From NCBI GenBank assembly GCA_949318235.1, contig OX439137.1:23493653-23557652 (forward strand): a stretch of 64,000 nucleotides of DNA, given 5' to 3'. Positions 60,938-64,000 of this stretch are shown here, piece after piece. The position numbers and the translations under genes were made by a program. The stretch is from Ecdyonurus torrentis. Taxonomy: Eukaryota; Arthropoda; Insecta; Ephemeroptera; Heptageniidae. Under the pieces are notes generated by a model, which saw nothing but the letters and a program-made list of their open reading frames with translations, searched no databases and had not been told where the DNA came from. Numbering within the stretch: position 1 is the first letter of the stretch; each line of letters opens with the position of its first letter.

Positions 60938-61006
60938 TTGCATATTCACAAATTTAAAAAAAAAATAATCGTTGAAAAGCTTGTACACAGTTTTGCAATG
61001 CTTTAA

Positions 61007-61227
61007 GTATTGTGAAATTAACGGTTATGGCGTCACTAAACGTTGAAATTTAAATGTTACAAACATTAGTGATTTTAAAAGCATTGTGACAGAATGAAAA
61101 TGTGTAGATTTACAACGGCAAAGTTTAACGTTTATTCCATGTGATTCCAACACTTGTTACGTCACTAACGTTTTTATTGTTAGATTTTCAACATTAAGTT
61201 ACATCATAACCGTTGATTCCACAATAC
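61007..61227. mobile_element. Nested TTAA-inserted MITE (piggyBac-like target)
   Basis: The left end GTATTGTGAAATTAACGGTT and the inverse of the right end, GTATTGTGGAATCAACGGTT, differ at two positions. TTAA flanks both sides (61003-61006 and 61228-61231). The uninterrupted right arm of the host palindrome has GCTTTAAAG with a single TTAA (61763-61766), so the duplication is proven within the locus. Internally it is partly palindromic (GTCACTAAACGTT and AACGT-containing inverse). It is non-coding. Confidence 0.9.
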
Positions 61228-61320
61228 TTAAAGCCCTTGTCAACTTACTTTTTTTATCATTTAGAATACTAGATTGATATTCACCATACCTTATTATACA
61301 GGAATTAGACACCACCACGC

Positions 61321-61483
61321 AGGGTCGGACTGGCCATAAGGGCTACGCGGCATCCCCGCCGAGGCCCCCCCAGTTTTGAGGCCCTCAAACTGGTAAAAAA
61401 GGTAAAAAAGGGGCGTTGTTGCAAAAAATGAGGCCCCTCTCGGAGGATCCCCGCCGAGGCCTTTTCACCCCAGTACGACCCTG
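61321..61483. mobile_element. Nested hAT-like MITE with 8-bp target duplication
   Basis: The ends are CAGGGTCGGACTGG and the inverse of CAGGGTCGTACTGG. CCACCACG flanks both sides (61313-61320 and 61484-61491). The empty site in the right arm (61676-61683) reads the inverse of CCAACACG, one mismatch. Internal GC is very high, with CCCCGCCGAGGCC twice. CAGGG-type ends plus 8-bp duplication are the hAT signature. A 61-codon frame on the minus strand across it is incidental. Confidence 0.9.
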
Positions 61484-61806
61484 CCACCACGTTGATTTCG
61501 TATTTATTTTCATTTTGACGGTAATTTCACGTATCTGACATCACAATGTACCGCCGCCACTTTGGTAACGTGATACATTTAAGCCCATCTCACAAGTTCT
61601 TTACACGTATCACATCGGTACATTGTGACGTCAGATGCATGAAATAACCGTTAATGAAAATAAATACAAAACCAACGTGTTGGTGTCTAATTCATGGATA
61701 ATAAAGTATGGTAATTATCAATCTAGTATTCTAAATGATAAAATAGTAAGTTGACAAGGGCTTTAAAGCATTGAAAAACTGTGTATAAGCTTTTTAACGA
61801 TTATTG

Positions 61807-61939
61807 TTTAGAGTGCACATAATTATAATATAATAAAAACTATGATAATATTCTAATTAACACAAAAAATAGCTTAGCTTAAAATAATATTTTAGAAATA
61901 ATATTTTATATGCTAGAAAATATTTTAAACAATACGTAC

Positions 61940-61978
<39 letters not shown>

Positions 61979-62377
61979 GAGCATACAGCATAATACAATT
62001 TTTTTACTGTATAATGAAATTAAAGATATACTATAAATAAAAGAACATAAAAAGTAATTACGTTTAATTCATAACATTAAATTTAATATTTTATACAAGT
62101 TTTTTTTTTTAAATGTATAATATAATGCTTTTTTCATTATTAAAGCAACAATAATATATTTTTTTTCTTTTAAGTCATTAAGTACAAAATGAAAAATGTA
62201 ATTTATAGCCATATTGTCAGTTAAATGAATAAAATTACATATTTATAAATATGCAAAATGAAATCAGAAAAACATAATAATAATAACGTCAAATTGATGA
62301 AATGAATTGCAAACAAAAATCGCTTCTGATTTCTACTCATTGGACTCTCTAAAATGAAATAAACTCTTAATTCAGAC
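61807..62377. other. AT-rich spacer
   Basis: A T tract of about 29 nt lies at 61945-61973, with a shorter one near 62100-62110. Nothing coding was recognised. Confidence 0.55.
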
Positions 62378-62757
62378 AAATTTGATAGAAAGGGATAGGA
62401 GAAACCAGCAAAGTCTTTAACATAGTGAAGAGAGTCCCATAGTTTGGTGAAAATCTTGCTAGCACAGATGTAAAAATACTAACACATTGGAAATATTTCG
62501 GCAATAAACTCCAAGGAGTGTGTTATGCCTTCATTAGTCCTTACAGACTCAGAAAGAAACTTTGAATGATCATTCATAGATAAATTCATGTGTTAAAAGG
62601 CATAACACACTCCATCTCTCTTGGAGTTTATTGCCAAAATATTTCCAATGTGTTACTTTTTTATATCTATGCTAGCAAGATTTGTCACCAAACTATGGGA
62701 CTCTCTTCACTATGGTAAGGCCCTTGCTGGTTTCTCCTATCCTTTTCTTTCAAATTT
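62378..62757. mobile_element. Inverted-repeat element, about 155-bp arms
   Basis: The left arm (about 62378-62530) contains GGATAGGAGAAACCAGCAA, CATAGTGAAGAGAGTCCCAT, AGTTTGGTG, AACACATTGGAAATATTTC and AATAAACTCCAAGGAGTGTG. All of these recur inverted in the right arm (about 62597-62757) with few changes, around a roughly 65-bp loop. A small ATGATCATTCAT palindrome is near the middle. The 81-codon Met frame at 62621-62866 lies mostly in the right arm and is probably incidental. Confidence 0.75.
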
Positions 62758-63212
62758 ATCATACCTAACCGCGATGGTTTATTTTTCTTTAATATATCTT
62801 AAACTCTTAATTATGTATAGGATAATTGCAGGTGAACCCACCATATTAGCAAATGTAGTGGTTTAATAACAACAATATAATAACTGTTATAGACCTTACC
62901 AATCATTTTTCAAAATAAAAAGTTTGCCATATATTGATGCAGTATTTAATGTTTCAAAAAATAATTTACGTACGCAAATATATGAAAATGAATTTTTCTA
63001 GAAAATTACTATCCTATTGGTTATCAATTCAGCAAAATGTTCTTATTAAAAATAAATTGAATGAGCTTAAAAGTAACATGGTGAAAATTGTCATATATGA
63101 AAAATGTAAAGTGAATATACATTCCAGTTAAAACTGTTATTAATTATGAAAGAATTTTGTTTTACCAATTCCAGTAGTATTTTTTGTGTATAAGTTATAG
63201 TGGTTGAAAATT

Positions 63213-63666
63213 AGATCCTAGTATACAAATATTTATAGCACAATCAGAAAAAGTTCCTTTTAATTTATTTATTTTTAGGCACTTTAAGTTAACATTAACT
63301 GTCAAAACTCAATTAAAAAATATTCAAGAAAGAGTCATGGTAGTATTTTCATGTGATTGCAACTAACCCCTTGTACTTTTAGTGGGTTTGTTTACTTTTA
63401 TAAATCTAATGCAATTAATTAGGAAAGGTTAAAACCATTTTGGTTTTCCTATTTTTGTTTTCCTATGTAGAAGTGTTGCATACCTGGTTTCGCAGTAAAC
63501 GTAGATATGTGTTTCAATGGCTATTGCGTTAAATGTAGATGCATAAAGGTAAACAATTTTGCCAACAGTACAAGTGTTATTTTGCCGCAACAGAATTTTC
63601 ACGTTAAAAATAGTAGAATCTATTCTTCTGAATATATTCAACAAAAATAATTTTATACTAGGATCT
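63213..63666. repeat. Region bracketed by 13-bp perfect inverted repeats
   Basis: AGATCCTAGTATA (63213-63225) and its exact inverse TATACTAGGATCT (63654-63666) bracket 454 bp, with weaker pairing just inside. It could be an old TIR element lying in the presumed 3' flank of the zinc-finger gene. Single-copy in the window, no clear target duplication. Confidence 0.4.
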
Positions 63667-63805
63667 ATATGTACTAGAATCTAATCTAGAACTCTCCTAA
63701 AGATACAAAATTTGAATATATTTTACTACTGTGAAAAAGTTAAAAGTTATTGTAATTTTTCATCTCGTCCTTTTATAATCAATAACAAAGCTACGTATGT
63801 TCTTT

Positions 63806-64000
63806 TTATTTGAACATTGCTAAAAATTTACTTGGTTTTCCACCATCTACGTTTTTATTACCTTTTCTATTTACTTTAACTTTTACTTGTTTATGCTTAA
63901 TACTAAAATGATTTGATAAACTTTGTCGTGAGCTATAAACTCTAAAGCATATTTTACATTTTGGTTTCTTATCATCATTACTAACATTTTTAATTGAAGT
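63806..64000 (-). CDS. C2H2 zinc-finger protein, C-terminal part (gene runs off the window)
   Basis: Sixty-four codons are open from the window edge down to a TAA at 63808-63806. The peptide contains KPKCKICFRVYSSRQSLSNH, followed by FSIKH, an exact C-X2-C-X12-H-X4-H zinc finger with Phe and Leu at canonical core positions (F19, L28 of the visible part). Such fingers bind zinc and usually DNA or RNA, so a nuclear role is likely. A basic, Lys/Val-rich tail (HKQVKVKVNRKGNKN) precedes a short C-terminus ending KFLAMFK. Only one finger is visible; earlier fingers or other domains may lie upstream. TAA sits in AAATAAAA, so an AATAAA overlaps the stop; further TTTATT (inverse AATAAA) motifs lie near 63264. 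The DNA is as AT-rich as its surroundings, arguing against recent transfer. A transposon-encoded finger cannot be excluded. Confidence 0.8.
   Translation of the reverse strand, partial: TSIKNVSNDDKKPKCKICFRVYSSRQSLSNHFSIKHKQVKVKVNRKGNKNVDGGKPSKFLAMFK

Larger units (their letters stand above)
60964..61806. mobile_element. Palindromic element carrying two nested insertions
   Basis: The outer ends AATAATCGTTGAAAAGCTTG and TAAGCTTTTTAACGATTATT are inverse. The left arm continues through CCCTTGTCAACTTACT, CATTTAGAATACTAGATTGA, GAATTAGACACCA and TGTATTTATTTTCATT-like sequence. All of these recur inverted in the right arm (about 61600-61806). The left arm is interrupted by a 221-bp element at 61007 and a 163-bp element at 61321. 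Without them the host element would be about 440 bp. It is non-coding. TGACGTCA is at 61626-61633. Confidence 0.88.

Noticed and set aside
61305..61490. 61-codon minus-strand frame in a GC-rich patch
   Set aside because: It coincides almost exactly with the nested hAT-like MITE and reads through its terminus.
62621..62866. 81-codon Met frame with hydrophobic segments
   Set aside because: Most of it lies in the right arm of an inverted-repeat element, and the left arm does not preserve the frame.

Overview
The window is very AT-rich non-prokaryotic DNA. It has long A/T homopolymers, long (CT)n/(GA)n and (AT)n microsatellites, a spliced signal-peptide exon, a C2H2 zinc-finger exon, mariner, hAT-like and TTAA-flanked elements, and tails of non-LTR retrotransposons. 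Together these point to an animal nuclear genome, most likely an arthropod. I cannot name the species. There are no operons, CRISPR arrays, rRNA genes or recognisable tRNA genes.

Genes occupy well under 1% of the window and all lie on the minus strand near the right end. At 63806-64000 is the 3' end of a C2H2 zinc-finger coding region whose upstream part lies beyond the window. At 55544-55643 is a first coding exon (ATG, hydrophobic signal peptide, consensus GTAAGT donor). No second exon could be recognised, so 1-55543 may be largely or wholly its first intron. A third, weaker ATG-plus-donor exon candidate is at 58895-58982.

The rest is a graveyard of short non-autonomous inverted-repeat transposons (MITEs) and microsatellites. 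Family A (about 300 bp, ends like TATAGGGTG) has at least nine copies. Family D (ends like TATAGACC) has three and is visibly an offshoot of the same ancestor. Family C (about 345 bp) has five, with TTAA at every visible end. Family E is a very AT-rich group rich in AGCATAAATTATGCT-like palindromes. Singletons include two hAT-like elements with exact 8-bp target duplications, TTAA-flanked elements, and several near-perfect hairpins. A 1.37-kb mariner-superfamily element at 29005-30376 has become a large foldback, with two opposed copies of the transposase 3' half.

The most informative locus is 60964-61806. A palindromic element there was later hit by a TTAA-inserting element in its left arm and by a hAT-like element near its centre. 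The intact right arm preserves both empty sites. A second window-wide pattern is the excess of the palindrome TGACGTCA (at least 16 copies, 14 of them inside repeats), so several unrelated repeat families disperse a CREB/ATF-type site. I found no convincing new multi-gene system.
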